Source of the DNA: Gemmatimonadota bacterium
GTDB lineage: Bacteria > Gemmatimonadota > Gemmatimonadetes > Gemmatimonadales > GWC2-71-9
Direction of reading: 5' to 3'
DNA: 64,000 nucleotides
NCBI GenBank assembly: GCA_009692115.1
Contig: SHZU01000003.1
Span: forward strand, 223,079 to 287,078
Shown: one piece after another, positions 43,239-51,968 of the stretch
How positions within the stretch are numbered: the first letter of the stretch is position 1
Layout of the letters: each line of letters begins with the position of its first letter
Made by a program: the position numbers and the translations under genes
The notes under the pieces: generated by a model
The model's input: only the letters and a program-made list of their open reading frames with translations
Databases searched by the model: none
What the model was told of the DNA's origin: nothing

Positions 43239-46145
43239 CTAACCGGCCGCGCTGACCGGCGGGCTCGCCAGGGTCCGCTTCACCTCGTCAACCCGGAATG
43301 CCTCGATCCGGTCGCCGACTTTCACGTCGTTGAAGTTCTCGACCCCGATGCCGCACTCGAGACCTTCCTTGACTTCCTTGACGTCGTCCTTGAAGCGTTT
43401 CAGGCTTGACATCGTCCCGCTGTACACTGCCTTGCCGTCCCGTACCACCCGAACCTTGGCGGTCCGAATGATGGTGCCCGACCGGACCATGCTGCCGGCG
43501 ATCGTTCCGATCTTGGTGACCTTGAACAGTTCCAGAACTTCGGCCTCGCCGAGGATCGTTTCCTTCTCCTCTGGCTTGAGGAGGCCTTCCAGTGCGTTCT
43601 TCACATCCTCGACGGCTTCATAGATGATCCGGTAGGTCCGGACGTCGACCTGTTCCTGCTCGGCCAACTGACGGGCATTGGCGTCGGGCCGGACATGGAA
43701 GCCGAGAATGATGCTACCCGAGGCCTTGGCGAGGAGCACGTCGCTACCCGTGATCGCGCCGACGCCGCGGTGGACGATATCGACCCGGACTTCGCTGGTC
43801 GACAGCTGGGCCAGGGCGTCCGCGAGGGCTTCCGCCGGACCACCCTGGTCGGCCTTGATGATGATCCGGAGCTGGCTGACTTGGCCGGCCTTGAGCTGGC
43901 GGCTGATGTCCTCCAGCGAGGCACCGCGCTGGCTCCGCCGGTTCTGGGCTTCCCGATCGAGCCGTTGTCGCTTCTGGGCAATGTCGCGGGCTTCGCCCGC
44001 GTCGGCCACGCTCAAGAACACGTCGCCCGCGGCCGGGACGCCCTCGAACCCGAGGACCCGCAACGGAATTGACGGACCGGCTTCCTTGACCGTCTTGCCG
44101 CGTTCGTCGGTCAACGCCCGAACCCGGCCGGAGAACTTGCCGCAAATGAAATTGTCGCCGACCCGGAGGGTTCCGCGCTGGACCAGCACGGTGGCGAGTG
44201 GCCCCTTGCCCGGGTCGAGCGTGGCTTCGAGGACCGCCCCGGTGGCGCGGGCGTCGGCGTTGGCCTTGAGGTCGAGGATCTCAGCTTGGAGCAGGATCTG
44301 CTCCAGTAGGTGATCGATCCCGGTGCCCTTCTTGGCCGAAATCGGTGCCGAGAGCACCTTCCCGCCGAACTCTTCGAGTACCACGTTGTGCTGCAAGAGA
44401 TCTTGTTTGACCTTCTGCACGTTGGCGGTCGGGAGATCGACTTTATTGATCGCCACGATCATCGGCACGCCGGCATTCTTGGCGTGGCTGATTGCTTCAA
44501 TCGTTTGGGGCATGACTTGGTCGTCAGCGGCAATGACCAGCACGACGATGTCGGTGACCTGAGCACCCCGGGCCCGCATGGCCGTAAAAGCTTCGTGACC
44601 GGGCGTGTCCAGGAAGGTGATGGTCTTCTCCCCGTCCGCGAGCGTGACGTGATAGGCCCCGATGTGCTGGGTAATGCCGCCCGCCTCGCCGGCCACGACG
44701 TTGGCTTTCCGGATATAGTCGAGCAAGGAGGTCTTGCCGTGGTCGACGTGACCCATGATCGTGACCACCGGCGGCCGGGAGGTGAGTTGGTCGGCCGTAT
44801 CAACCGCGGGCGTCGATGCCTCGGCGGCGTAATCTTCTTCCTTGGTGGCCTGGAACCCGAATTCCGACGCGATCATTTCGATCTGGTCGAAGTCGAGCCG
44901 CTGGTTCACCGTGACCATCATGCCCATTTCCTTGAACGCGAACTGGACGATCTGGGTGGCCGGGATCTTCATGGCATCGGCCAACTCGGACACCGAGACG
45001 AACTCGTTGACCCGAATCCGGGTCTTTTCGCGTTCGCGTTCCTCGGCACTCTTGGTGGCCAACATGTCCCGATAGCTCGGCTCGTCAGCCCGGCGTTTCC
45101 GCGGACCGCCCTTCATCCCGGCCAACGTCTTCAGGATGTTGGCTTGGACCTGATCCTGATCGACGTAGTTCTTCCGGGTCTTCTTACCTTTCTTGCGATT
45201 ACCCTGGGCGGAACGGGCTGGTGCGTCGGGCCCGAACGTCCGGGCTGCTGGTGCGCCCGGTGCACCGGGTCGGCCCGGGGGGCCGCCTCGGCTCGGCGGC
45301 CCGCCCCGTCCCGGAGGACCGCCCGGGCGAGGCGAGCCGGGACGCGGCGGACTGCCGGGACGATTGAATTGACCGGGCCGGTTTGCGGCACCCGGAGGGC
45401 CGCTCCGGGGTGCACCACGATCGCCCTGGGGCCGATCGCGGTTCGGGCCGCCGGCGGAGCTGAACACCGGGCGCGGTCCGGCCGGCGGCCGGGTAACCCG
45501 CGGCGGTACGAACGGCCGACGGGGAGGCGCGTTGGGATCGAGCGCCTGCACCGACACCGGGGGAAGCCGGGGTGGAATCGGAGGCAACGGGGGCGCCACC
45601 GCCCGGGGCGGCGGCGGGGGGGGGGGCGGCTCGACCGGCTCCGGCTCGGCGGCGGGCTCGTCCGCGGACGGCGGCGCCGGCTCCTTGAACAAGGCCTTGG
45701 CCCGCTCTTGAATCGAAACCACCGGCACCGGGGGCGCCGCCGGGGTGTCGATCCGCTCGAACTGGATCGGTTTCTCGAGGTCGAGAATCGCGTCATGCGC
45801 GGCCTTCTCGGCCACCGCAACCGCTTCCGATTCGGCGACCTCGGCCGCGGTGCGCCGGCGCTTCGACGGCTTGATCTCCGGCGAAACGAGGGCCTCGGCG
45901 ACGGGGGCTTCCGGAGCGGCGGCGGCCTTCGGGCTCCGCCGCTTCGGCTTCTTGGGCTCATCGGGGGCCGCAGCCTGCTTCCGCTTCTCCCGTTCCCAGC
46001 GGAGGCGTACCGCAGCCACCTGCGCGTCGTCGAGCGGCTGCAACGGGCCGCGGGCGACGACATGCATGTCTTTGAGCAGCGTCATCAGCTGCTCAGTCGG
46101 AACTCCGAACTCACCGGCTAAATCCTGGACTTTCGTCTTGACCAC
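43239..46145 (-). CDS. infB: Translation initiation factor IF-2
   Basis: The GTPase places initiator fMet-tRNA on the 30S subunit. The GTG at 46145 (overlapping the ylxQ TAG) gives 968 residues starting V-V-K-T-K-V-Q-D-L-A-G-E-F-G-V. The N-terminal IF2-N motif is followed by a low-complexity Pro/Ala/Gly/Arg-rich linker (about 150-400), a second IF2-N, then the G domain with V-T-I-M-G-H-V-D-H-G-K-T-S-L, D-T-P-G-H-E-A-F and N-K-V-D, and the C-terminal domains. An upstream extension in the same frame overlaps ylxQ and is not used. The stop TAG lies in a GGTTAGGC context. Confidence 0.96.
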   Translation of the reverse strand: MVKTKVQDLAGEFGVPTEQLMTLLKDMHVVARGPLQPLDDAQVAAVRLRWEREKRKQAAAPDEPKKPKRRSPKAAAAPEAPVAEALVSPEIKPSKRRRTAAEVAESEAVAVAEKAAHDAILDLEKPIQFERIDTPAAPPVPVVSIQERAKALFKEPAPPSADEPAAEPEPVEPPPPPPPPRAVAPPLPPIPPRLPPVSVQALDPNAPPRRPFVPPRVTRPPAGPRPVFSSAGGPNRDRPQGDRGAPRSGPPGAANRPGQFNRPGSPPRPGSPRPGGPPGRGGPPSRGGPPGRPGAPGAPAARTFGPDAPARSAQGNRKKGKKTRKNYVDQDQVQANILKTLAGMKGGPRKRRADEPSYRDMLATKSAEEREREKTRIRVNEFVSVSELADAMKIPATQIVQFAFKEMGMMVTVNQRLDFDQIEMIASEFGFQATKEEDYAAEASTPAVDTADQLTSRPPVVTIMGHVDHGKTSLLDYIRKANVVAGEAGGITQHIGAYHVTLADGEKTITFLDTPGHEAFTAMRARGAQVTDIVVLVIAADDQVMPQTIEAISHAKNAGVPMIVAINKVDLPTANVQKVKQDLLQHNVVLEEFGGKVLSAPISAKKGTGIDHLLEQILLQAEILDLKANADARATGAVLEATLDPGKGPLATVLVQRGTLRVGDNFICGKFSGRVRALTDERGKTVKEAGPSIPLRVLGFEGVPAAGDVFLSVADAGEARDIAQKRQRLDREAQNRRSQRGASLEDISRQLKAGQVSQLRIIIKADQGGPAEALADALAQLSTSEVRVDIVHRGVGAITGSDVLLAKASGSIILGFHVRPDANARQLAEQEQVDVRTYRIIYEAVEDVKNALEGLLKPEEKETILGEAEVLELFKVTKIGTIAGSMVRSGTIIRTAKVRVVRDGKAVYSGTMSSLKRFKDDVKEVKEGLECGIGVENFNDVKVGDRIEAFRVDEVKRTLASPPVSAAG
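45240..45660 (-). repeat. Low-complexity Pro/Gly/Arg linker of IF-2
   Basis: Within infB this stretch encodes mainly P, G, R and A in short imperfect repeats (G-G-P-P-G-R, P-P-P-P), and contains a pure run of 12 G bases near 45618. It is translated, probably disordered, and likely length-variable between strains. Confidence 0.7.
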
Positions 46146-46462
46146 TAGGCCTCCGTCGAACCCTGCCCACGCGCGAACCGGATAATGCCGTCCGCCAACG
46201 CCGAATCGCGTACCCCGGCAACCATCACCGGCGGCTTGCCCAGTCGGGCTCCCATTTCCTGTGCAACCGGGCCCGCCACTTGGGGGACCCCCCGCGCCGT
46301 GGCCAACCGGGCGGCCTTCTCGAGCGCCCGCTGACTGGCGTCGCTCGCTACCACGATACAGCGGCACTCGTTGGCCTGGAGGGCCCGGCGAACCGCCTCA
46401 ACTCCGACAATCACGTGACCCGCCTTGAGACCGATCCCAAGCAGGCCGGTGAGATCGCTCAT
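46145..46462 (-). CDS. L7Ae/YlxQ-family RNA-binding protein
   Basis: The 105-residue L7Ae/L30e fold protein is recognisable from L-G-I-G-L-K-A-G-H-V-I-V-G, R-C-I-V-V-A-S-D-A-S and the V-A-G-V-R-D-S-A-L-A end. YlxQ-type proteins occur between nusA and infB and are thought to bind structured RNA (K-turn). It overlaps nusA (ATGA) and infB (1 nt). The usual neighbour YlxR is missing here. Confidence 0.87.
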   Translation of the reverse strand: MSDLTGLLGIGLKAGHVIVGVEAVRRALQANECRCIVVASDASQRALEKAARLATARGVPQVAGPVAQEMGARLGKPPVMVAGVRDSALADGIIRFARGQGSTEA

Positions 46463-47781
46463 TCGCTCTTCGCCGCGTCCTCGCCAGGTTCATCCGCCGT
46501 CAAGTCGGCCAGGAACGCCAACAACTGCTCGGCGGCTTCCGGGGTGACCCCTTCGATCTTCAGCAGGTCGGCCCGTTCGAGATCGAGGACGTCGTTCAAT
46601 GTCCGGTAGCCGGCGCCGTCGAGTTTCGTCACCAAGTCCGGTGACAGACCCTTCAGTTCCGACAATTGGATTTGGGTCACGATTTCGTCACCAAGCGGTT
46701 CCGGTGCGAACAATGGCCCTTCGCCACCGCGTTCGAGCCACTCTCGGCTCGAATAGAGGTCGATCTTCCAACCCGTCAACTCCGAAGCCAACCGGACGTT
46801 CTGGCCGTTTTTCCCGATGGCCAGGGACAACTGGTCTTCGTCGACGACCGCCTGAATCGTCTTGCTTTCAGGATCGGAGAACACCTTGGCCACTCGGGCC
46901 GGCGCCAGCGAGAGCCGGGCAAACCGCTCCGGATCCGGCGACCACGGCACGATGTCGATGCGTTCACCCGATAGTTCGTTGACCACCGCCTGCACCCGCG
47001 AACCCTTGAGACCGACACAAGCGCCGACCGGATCGATGGCGTCGTCCTTCGAGATGACCGCCACCTTGGTGCGGCTGCCCACTTCCCGGGCAATGGCCCG
47101 GATCTCGACGACGTTCTGGGCGATTTCCGGAACTTCGAGGCGGAACAGCGCGGCCACGAACATCGGATCGGCGCGGGACAACACCAGCCGAGGACCCTTG
47201 GACGTTTCCTCGAGCCGCTTCAACACGGCCCGGATGATATCGCCCTGATGGAAATGCTCTCGGTGGTTCTGTTCCCGGTACGGGACGATAGCCTCGGCCT
47301 CTTTGAACTTGGCGAGCATCAGGACCACCTTGCCCCGCTCGATCTGCTGAACCTCGCCCGAGAGCAGTTCGCCGATCTTGTCGCCGAACTCTTCGCGGAT
47401 CTTGGTCCGTTCGCCTTCGCGAACCCGCTGGATGATCCGTTGCTTGGCGGCCTGCACCGCCAACCGGCCGAACTCCGTGAACGGAACTTCTTCCTCAAGC
47501 ACATCGCCGGGCTGGAAGTTGGCGTCTTCGTACCGCGCGTCCTCGAGCGCCACCTGGCAGCTCGGATCGTCGACGGTTTCGGAGACGGTCCGGAGCCGGA
47601 CCACCCGAATGATGCCCTTCAACTCATCGACCTCGAGTTCGAATTTGACATTAGGCCCGAACTTCCGAACCAACGCGGCGTGAATGCCGTCGCGCAGGAG
47701 GTCGAGAAGATCGGAGCGATCAAGTTGTTTGGCGTTCGTGAGTTCACGGAACGCCGTCAGCATTTCGACTGAGCCAGCCAT
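46459..47781 (-). CDS. nusA: Transcription termination/antitermination factor NusA
   Basis: The RNA polymerase-bound factor controls pausing, termination and rRNA antitermination. The 440 residues have the N-terminal RNAP-binding domain, an S1 domain (about 135-200, [12 protein letters not shown]), KH1/KH2 ([13 protein letters not shown] and [12 protein letters not shown]) and a C-terminal helix-hairpin-helix-like region ([14 protein letters not shown]). It heads the nusA-ylxQ-infB-rbfA-truB operon; rimP, usually upstream, is not there. Confidence 0.96.
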   Translation of the reverse strand: MAGSVEMLTAFRELTNAKQLDRSDLLDLLRDGIHAALVRKFGPNVKFELEVDELKGIIRVVRLRTVSETVDDPSCQVALEDARYEDANFQPGDVLEEEVPFTEFGRLAVQAAKQRIIQRVREGERTKIREEFGDKIGELLSGEVQQIERGKVVLMLAKFKEAEAIVPYREQNHREHFHQGDIIRAVLKRLEETSKGPRLVLSRADPMFVAALFRLEVPEIAQNVVEIRAIAREVGSRTKVAVISKDDAIDPVGACVGLKGSRVQAVVNELSGERIDIVPWSPDPERFARLSLAPARVAKVFSDPESKTIQAVVDEDQLSLAIGKNGQNVRLASELTGWKIDLYSSREWLERGGEGPLFAPEPLGDEIVTQIQLSELKGLSPDLVTKLDGAGYRTLNDVLDLERADLLKIEGVTPEAAEQLLAFLADLTADEPGEDAAKSE

Positions 47782-47939
47782 CGACTTTACCCCCCACAGC
47801 GGAGGTCAAGGTGAGCGCGAGCCACCGGCAGCTCGCGACGAGTCCGCTAAGAAATATGAGCACTGGACGACCGCTGGGCAGGAAGCCACAACGTACGTCC
47901 CCAGTGGGCGGGGGGACATACGATCCAAACCTGGGCTCC
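47782..47939. other. Intergenic region upstream of nusA
   Basis: No gene is visible in the stretch between the nusA start and the terminator of the next gene. It must hold the nusA operon promoter. A possible stem (GTCCCC ... GGGGGAC, about 47900-47922) precedes the terminator. No tRNA, rimP remnant or leader riboswitch was recognised. Confidence 0.5.
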
Positions 47940-47970
47940 GAAAACAAAAATGTGGGGGAAAACCCCACAT
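47940..47970 (-). terminator. Rho-independent terminator of the Ig-like lipoprotein gene
   Basis: On the minus strand ATGTGGGG and CCCCACAT form a perfect 8-bp stem with a 5-nt TTTTC loop, followed by TTTTTGTTTTC. It ends transcripts from 48052-48420 and so insulates the nusA operon promoter downstream. This is the best intrinsic terminator in the window. Confidence 0.85.
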
Positions 47971-48051
47971 CTCCACGAGCCACACTCCCCCAACCGCACC
48001 GAACGGAAGAATCTACCCGTGCCGGGGGGGAACGTCAATTGGCTCGATCCG

Positions 48052-48420
48052 CTATTGCCTTGAGTTGTCGACCGTTACGCCAATGGAACGGAAGCCGACG
48101 TTGCCGGCAAAATCGGTCGCTTCGACCCGGAGCGCGTGGGGGCCGTTCCCCGCCCCCTGGGTGGCCCAAACGACTCCATACGGTTCGGCGAGGTCTTCGA
48201 GCAGGACGACCCCATCCACTTTGAACACGACCTTCGCAACCCCAAATCCATCAAAGACTTGGGCCGAAAAAGCCACCTGCCCGGACACCGTGGAATCGGC
48301 TTTGGGCGACACAATGAACACGATCGGGGTGTCCGTGTCCGCCTGGGCGGGATTCCCGCATCCGGCACTGGCCCAAGCCAAGCCAGCCAAGCCGGCCGCA
48401 ACGAGTTTTCGGGTCATCAT
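48052..48420 (-). CDS. Ig-like domain lipoprotein
   Basis: The 122-residue protein has a lipobox (W-A-S-A-G-C, Cys21) and one Ig-like beta-sandwich. The strands are V-S-P-K-A-D-S-T-V-S-G-Q-V-A-F-S-A, G-V-A-K-V-V-F-K-V-D-G-V and H-A-L-R-V-E-A-T-D-F-A-G-N-V, the signature of the PF17957 bacterial Ig domain (D-x-x-G-V-x-x-V-x-F-x-V-D-G). It is likely anchored at an outer membrane. It is followed by a strong terminator. Confidence 0.8.
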   Translation of the reverse strand: MMTRKLVAAGLAGLAWASAGCGNPAQADTDTPIVFIVSPKADSTVSGQVAFSAQVFDGFGVAKVVFKVDGVVLLEDLAEPYGVVWATQGAGNGPHALRVEATDFAGNVGFRSIGVTVDNSRQ

Positions 48421-48455
48421 GTCAGTTCTCCGTACGAGGAATCCTCGGCCCTGAA

Positions 48456-49223
48456 TTATGGGGCCAGGAGCCCGAGGAACGCTACCATCCGGCCGTCCCG
48501 TCCCCCGGACCCCCGATGGCTCATGAACCGATCAGTCATGTGCGCTGAGCAATGGGAGGACACCGTGATGGTGCCGATCCCCTGGGCGCGGCCCTGCTCC
48601 GCCAAAACCGCTCGGAGGTCGACCCGCGGCTGGTCGGGGCGTCCGCACGCCGAGGCCACCTCCGGGCCAACCTGGTAGCAATCGCCGCAGATGCCGACCC
48701 CGCAGTGCATCACCAAATCCGCCGGAGCGGAACCGGCCCGGCAGGCCAGCCCCTCGACGCCGGCCGCGACGATCCCCGCGGCCGTGCCCCGCCAGCCCGC
48801 GTGGAGCAAGGCGATGGCCCGGCGCACCGGGTCCACGAGGTAGACCGGCACGCAGTCGGCCGCCGAGACCGAGAGGAGGAGTCCTCGGTGAGAGGTCGCG
48901 TGGCCGTCGGCGTCTTCGTGGATGGCGAAGCCCCGGAAGGGTTCCTGCCAGAGCACCCGGGTGCCGTGAACCTGGCGGGCCACCGTGAGGCCGACGAACT
49001 CGGGAAACGCCCCCGCGAGCACCCGCCACCGATCGAGGACCCGCCCGACGCCTTGGCTGCCGGCGAGGCCCAGGTCGAACGGCTCCGGGGTCGGCCCGCG
49101 GGTCGTGATGCCGGCCACCACGCCGAACCGTTCCCGCCACCCGGGAACGGCCAACCACGGCAACGGCCCGCCGGCCCCGTCCGCTTCAGCGAGCCGGGCC
49201 GGCTCAGTCGTCAACCCGTTCAA
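48456..49223 (-). CDS. pgeF: PgeF/YfiH family (laccase-domain) peptidoglycan editing factor
   Basis: The 255-residue DUF152 protein has zinc-binding residues in the V-H-G-T-R-V, L-H-A-G-W-R-G-T-A-A-G and C-G-V-G-I-C-G-D-C-Y-Q-V segments. Family members have been described as multicopper-like polyphenol oxidases, purine nucleosidases and, in E. coli, an editing factor removing UDP-MurNAc-L-Ser errors. Its 5' end overlaps murA by 20 nt on the same strand, consistent with the cell-wall role. Confidence 0.88.
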   Translation of the reverse strand: MNGLTTEPARLAEADGAGGPLPWLAVPGWRERFGVVAGITTRGPTPEPFDLGLAGSQGVGRVLDRWRVLAGAFPEFVGLTVARQVHGTRVLWQEPFRGFAIHEDADGHATSHRGLLLSVSAADCVPVYLVDPVRRAIALLHAGWRGTAAGIVAAGVEGLACRAGSAPADLVMHCGVGICGDCYQVGPEVASACGRPDQPRVDLRAVLAEQGRAQGIGTITVSSHCSAHMTDRFMSHRGSGGRDGRMVAFLGLLAP

Positions 49224-50487
49224 TCTCGGCGCCTAACGCCCGAAGCCGGGTGTCGATCCGCTCGTACCCCCGCTCGATCTGGCCGATGTTGTGGATCGTG
49301 CTCTGCCCCTCGGCCGCGAGCGCCGCGAGCAACATGGCCATCCCGGCCCGGATGTCGGGGGACTCGACCGTCCCGCCCCGAAGCGGCGAGGGCCCCGCGA
49401 TGACGGCGCGGTGGGGATCGCACAGCACGATCCGAGCGCCCATCCCGATCAGCTTGTCGACGAAGTAGAGCCTCGACTCAAACATCTTTTCGAAGATCAG
49501 GACCATCCCAGTGCACTGGGTGGCCGCGACGACGGCGATCGACATCGTGTCGGCCGGGAACGCCGGCCAGGGCCCGTCCTCAAGTTTCGGGACATGACCG
49601 CCGACATCGGCCCGGATTCGCCGCTCCTGGTCTCGATCGACGATCAGTTGATCGCCATCGAGACGGGGGCGAATGCCGAGGCGGTCGAAGCCGATCAGGG
49701 TGGCCCTGAGATCGTCCCCCCGGACCCCGTCGATCGTGAGCTGGCCGTTGGTGACGGCCGCCAAGCCGATGAAACTCCCGATCTCGATGTGGTCGGGGCC
49801 GATCTCATAGTGGGTCCCGTGGAGCGGCTTCCCACCGGTAATCACGTAGGTATTGCTCCCGATACCCTGAATCTCCGCCCCCATGGCCACCAGCATCCGC
49901 GCCAGGTCTTGGACGTGGGGCTCGGCGGCGGCGTTCCGGAGGATCGTGGTGCCCTTCGCGGCGACCGCCGCCATCAGCGCGTTCTCGGTCCCCGTGACGC
50001 TCGGCTCGTCAAGGAAGATGTCCGCACCCACGAGCGTCTTGGCGTCGATCTTGTAGCGGTCGCCCACCAGGATCGTGGCGCCGAGCGCTTCGAGCGCCAG
50101 GAAGTGGGTGTCGACCCGCCGGCGCCCGATGACGTCGCCGCCGGGGGGCGGCAACTCCACCTGGCCAAACCGAGCCAGGAGCGGCGCCGCCAGCAGAATC
50201 GACGCCCGGATCTTGGCGCAGAGCCCCGGATCGAGGGGTTTCGACGTCACCCCGGCCGGGTCGACCCGCACCGTGTTCGGGCCGGTCCACGCCACCCGGG
50301 CGCCCAGGTCCTCCAGCAGCGCCATCATCATCGCGACGTCGCGGATTTTCGGCACGTTCCCAAGGTCGACCGGGCCATCGGCGAGCAGCGTCGCGGCGAG
50401 GATCGGGAGGGCGGCATTCTTGTTTCCAGCCGGTCGGACGGTCCCCGAAAGGGACCGCCCGCCTTGGACGATGAATTTGGGAGGCAT
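49204..50487 (-). CDS. murA: UDP-N-acetylglucosamine 1-carboxyvinyltransferase with Asp at the fosfomycin site
   Basis: The enzyme transfers enolpyruvate from PEP to UDP-GlcNAc, the first committed step of peptidoglycan synthesis. The 427 residues start with G-G-R-S-L-S-G-T-V-R-P-A-G-N-K-N-A-A-L-P and carry A-S-I-L-L-A-A-P-L-L-A-R. In the active-site loop the sequence is P-P-P-G-G-D-V-I-G-R-R-R-V-D, with Asp118 where most bacteria have the Cys (G-G-C-x-I-G). That Cys is alkylated by fosfomycin, and Cys-to-Asp forms in Mycobacterium and Chlamydia are naturally resistant. The ATG is divergent from the DUF948-like gene, 58 nt away. Confidence 0.96.
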   Translation of the reverse strand: MPPKFIVQGGRSLSGTVRPAGNKNAALPILAATLLADGPVDLGNVPKIRDVAMMMALLEDLGARVAWTGPNTVRVDPAGVTSKPLDPGLCAKIRASILLAAPLLARFGQVELPPPGGDVIGRRRVDTHFLALEALGATILVGDRYKIDAKTLVGADIFLDEPSVTGTENALMAAVAAKGTTILRNAAAEPHVQDLARMLVAMGAEIQGIGSNTYVITGGKPLHGTHYEIGPDHIEIGSFIGLAAVTNGQLTIDGVRGDDLRATLIGFDRLGIRPRLDGDQLIVDRDQERRIRADVGGHVPKLEDGPWPAFPADTMSIAVVAATQCTGMVLIFEKMFESRLYFVDKLIGMGARIVLCDPHRAVIAGPSPLRGGTVESPDIRAGMAMLLAALAAEGQSTIHNIGQIERGYERIDTRLRALGAEIERVDD

Positions 50488-50545
50488 GGAGCAAACCTCG
50501 CCACCGCCCTAGCGGCGCGTCAAGCGGCTGACGTTATTTTGCGGG

Positions 50546-50770
50546 ATGATCACGCCCCTGCCCTGGGTCGGCCCCACTGTGGCCCTTGCCCTTGTCGCCA
50601 TTGCGCTCGCCTTCCTGACCATCGCCCTCGTGGCCCTGGCCGCGGCCCGCAAGGCCACCAGCGAGGCCTCCCACCTCGCCCGCGAACTCGGTGAGTTGCG
50701 ACGGGAATGGGCTCCGACCATCCAGGCCCTCACGGCGCAGGGGGCGAGGTGGACGAGGTGGACGAGGTGA
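50546..50770 (+). CDS. DUF948-like membrane protein, N-terminal part (frameshifted)
   Basis: The 74 codons start with one membrane helix (A-L-V-A-I-A-L-A-F-L-T-I-A-L-V-A-L-A) and a coiled-coil-like region (A-S-H-L-A-R-E-L-G-E-L-R-R-E-W-A-P-T). The frame then degenerates to T-A-Q-G-A-R-W-T-R-W-T-R and stops within a (GAGGTGGAC) repeat. The expected continuation is in the next reading frame (50749-50979). The likely frameshift site is the GGGGG run at 50740-50744. Proteins of this layout are small envelope-associated anchors of unknown role. Confidence 0.55.
   Translation: MITPLPWVGPTVALALVAIALAFLTIALVALAAARKATSEASHLARELGELRREWAPTIQALTAQGARWTRWTR
50746..50769 (+). repeat. Tandem 9-nt repeat at a frameshift site
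   Basis: GAGGTGGAC occurs twice in tandem and a third time partially, right after a run of five G. In the downstream frame it encodes V-D-E-V-D-E-V; in the upstream frame R-W-T-R-W-T-R. Slippage here would explain the split DUF948-like gene. Confidence 0.7.
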
Positions 50771-50979
50771 TTGTCGTGAGCCGCCGGCTCAGGAAAAGCG
50801 CGGTCCGGGGGGCCCGGCGGATCGAGGGCCGACTCGAGGACCTCGATGCGCTGTACGGAGCCGTCTCGTCCGAGGTCCAGGAAACCGCGCTCGACGTCGC
50901 CGCCACCCTCCGGACGGTCCGGGCGGGCGCTTCGGCCCTCAACCGGATCAAGCGGTTCTTGGGCCGAGGACGGCGGTGA
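50749..50979 (+). CDS. DUF948-like protein, C-terminal part (frameshifted)
   Basis: From a GTG in the repeat the frame reads V-D-E-V-D-E-V-I-V-V-S-R-R-L-R-K-S then helix-rich sequence E-G-R-L-E-D-L-D-A-L-Y-G and E-V-Q-E-T-A-L-D-V-A-A-T-L-R-T-V-R-A-G-A-S. This is the normal C-terminal half of DUF948-like proteins. It could be made separately from an internal GTG by coupling, or the true gene is one frame and the sequence carries a frameshift. Its stop overlaps the phospholipase start (GTGA). Confidence 0.55.
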   Translation: MDEVDEVIVVSRRLRKSAVRGARRIEGRLEDLDALYGAVSSEVQETALDVAATLRTVRAGASALNRIKRFLGRGRR

Positions 50980-51968
50980 CCCGATCGCCGGTGCTGGTCG
51001 GTGTCGTCCTGGCTTGCCTGGCCTTGGTGCTTTCGCCCACCGACGCCCACGCCTGGACCCACGGCACCCACATCTACCTCACCGACACGATCCTGGCCAA
51101 CGCCGGCCTATTGCCGGGCAGCGTGGCCGATCTCATTCGGGCCTTCCCGTATGACTTTCTCTACGGCGCGATCGCCCCGGATACCTCGATCGCCAAGCAG
51201 TACGTCCCCAAGGGCCGTCATTCCCATTTCTGGAACGTCGGACAAGAGACCTTCGACTTCGCCGCGACGGATGCGCTCCGGGCCTTCGGGCTCGGCTATC
51301 TGACCCATCTGGCGGCGGATACGGTCGCACACAACTACTTTGTTCCTCGGCAGCTGCTGCTCACCAGCAGTCCGCAGACGATGGGACACCAGTACTGGGA
51401 ACTCCGGGCCGAGACCCATCTCACGGACCGGTTTGCCCGTCGGGCCCGCGAGCTGATTCGCCTCGATCACACCTTGGCGGATACGCACCTCGGACGGATC
51501 GTGTCACCGACCCTGTTCAGTGTGAAGACCAACCGGCGTATCTTCCGGAGCATCGTCCACCTCTCGGACACCAAGAGTTGGCAGCGGGCCATGCAGGCGG
51601 CTCGGGAGCGGAGCCGGTGGTTATTGACCGATGCGGACGTGGAACGGCATCTAGCGACTTCCTATGACTTCATCATGGAAACGCTCGCGGAAACGGCGAA
51701 TCGAGGCGGGTTCGCCCGGACCCTCGATCCGTCGGGAGACACCCCGCTTCGGCGGGCCAAACGGTGGCGGCGGGAAGCATTGTGGCAGGGCGGCTTGTGG
51801 GTGCCGGAACGAATGGTCGAGGTGGCCGAACAACGATTCGGTTTGCCGGACCCCGGTCTCGGGTTCTGGCGGGCGTCGGTGGTCGAGCGGCCGTGGATTA
51901 CACTGACTTCAACAACAGAAGGAGCATCGGACAATGGGCAAGGGCGATCGCCGGAGCCGGAAGGGTAA
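50976..51968 (+). CDS. Zinc-dependent phospholipase C family protein (exported)
   Basis: The GTG at 50976 gives 330 residues with a signal peptide (L-V-G-V-V-L-A-C-L-A-L-V-L-S ending A-H-A-W). The mature start W-T-H-G-T-H-I-Y-L and the histidines in S-H-F-W-N-V, Y-L-T-H-L-A-A-D-T-V-A-H-N-Y-F match the PF00882 zinc-dependent phospholipase C fold (trinuclear zinc; Trp1 and several His/Asp ligands). It would hydrolyse phospholipids outside the cytoplasm. The last 11 codons overlap the start of the Thx gene. Confidence 0.85.
   Translation: MTRSPVLVGVVLACLALVLSPTDAHAWTHGTHIYLTDTILANAGLLPGSVADLIRAFPYDFLYGAIAPDTSIAKQYVPKGRHSHFWNVGQETFDFAATDALRAFGLGYLTHLAADTVAHNYFVPRQLLLTSSPQTMGHQYWELRAETHLTDRFARRARELIRLDHTLADTHLGRIVSPTLFSVKTNRRIFRSIVHLSDTKSWQRAMQAARERSRWLLTDADVERHLATSYDFIMETLAETANRGGFARTLDPSGDTPLRRAKRWRREALWQGGLWVPERMVEVAEQRFGLPDPGLGFWRASVVERPWITLTSTTEGASDNGQGRSPEPEG

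Noticed and set aside
44310-46121. A 603-codon open frame antisense to infB
   Set aside because: High GC keeps this frame open, but IF-2 on the other strand has all its motifs and is certain.
46146-46367. Upstream extension of infB
   Set aside because: It overlaps the ylxQ-type gene completely and reads as low-complexity sequence; GTG at 46145 gives the conserved IF-2 start.
47782-48051. RNA gene or riboswitch in the region upstream of nusA
   Set aside because: Apart from the terminator and a possible short stem, no known RNA structure or conserved motif could be recognised.
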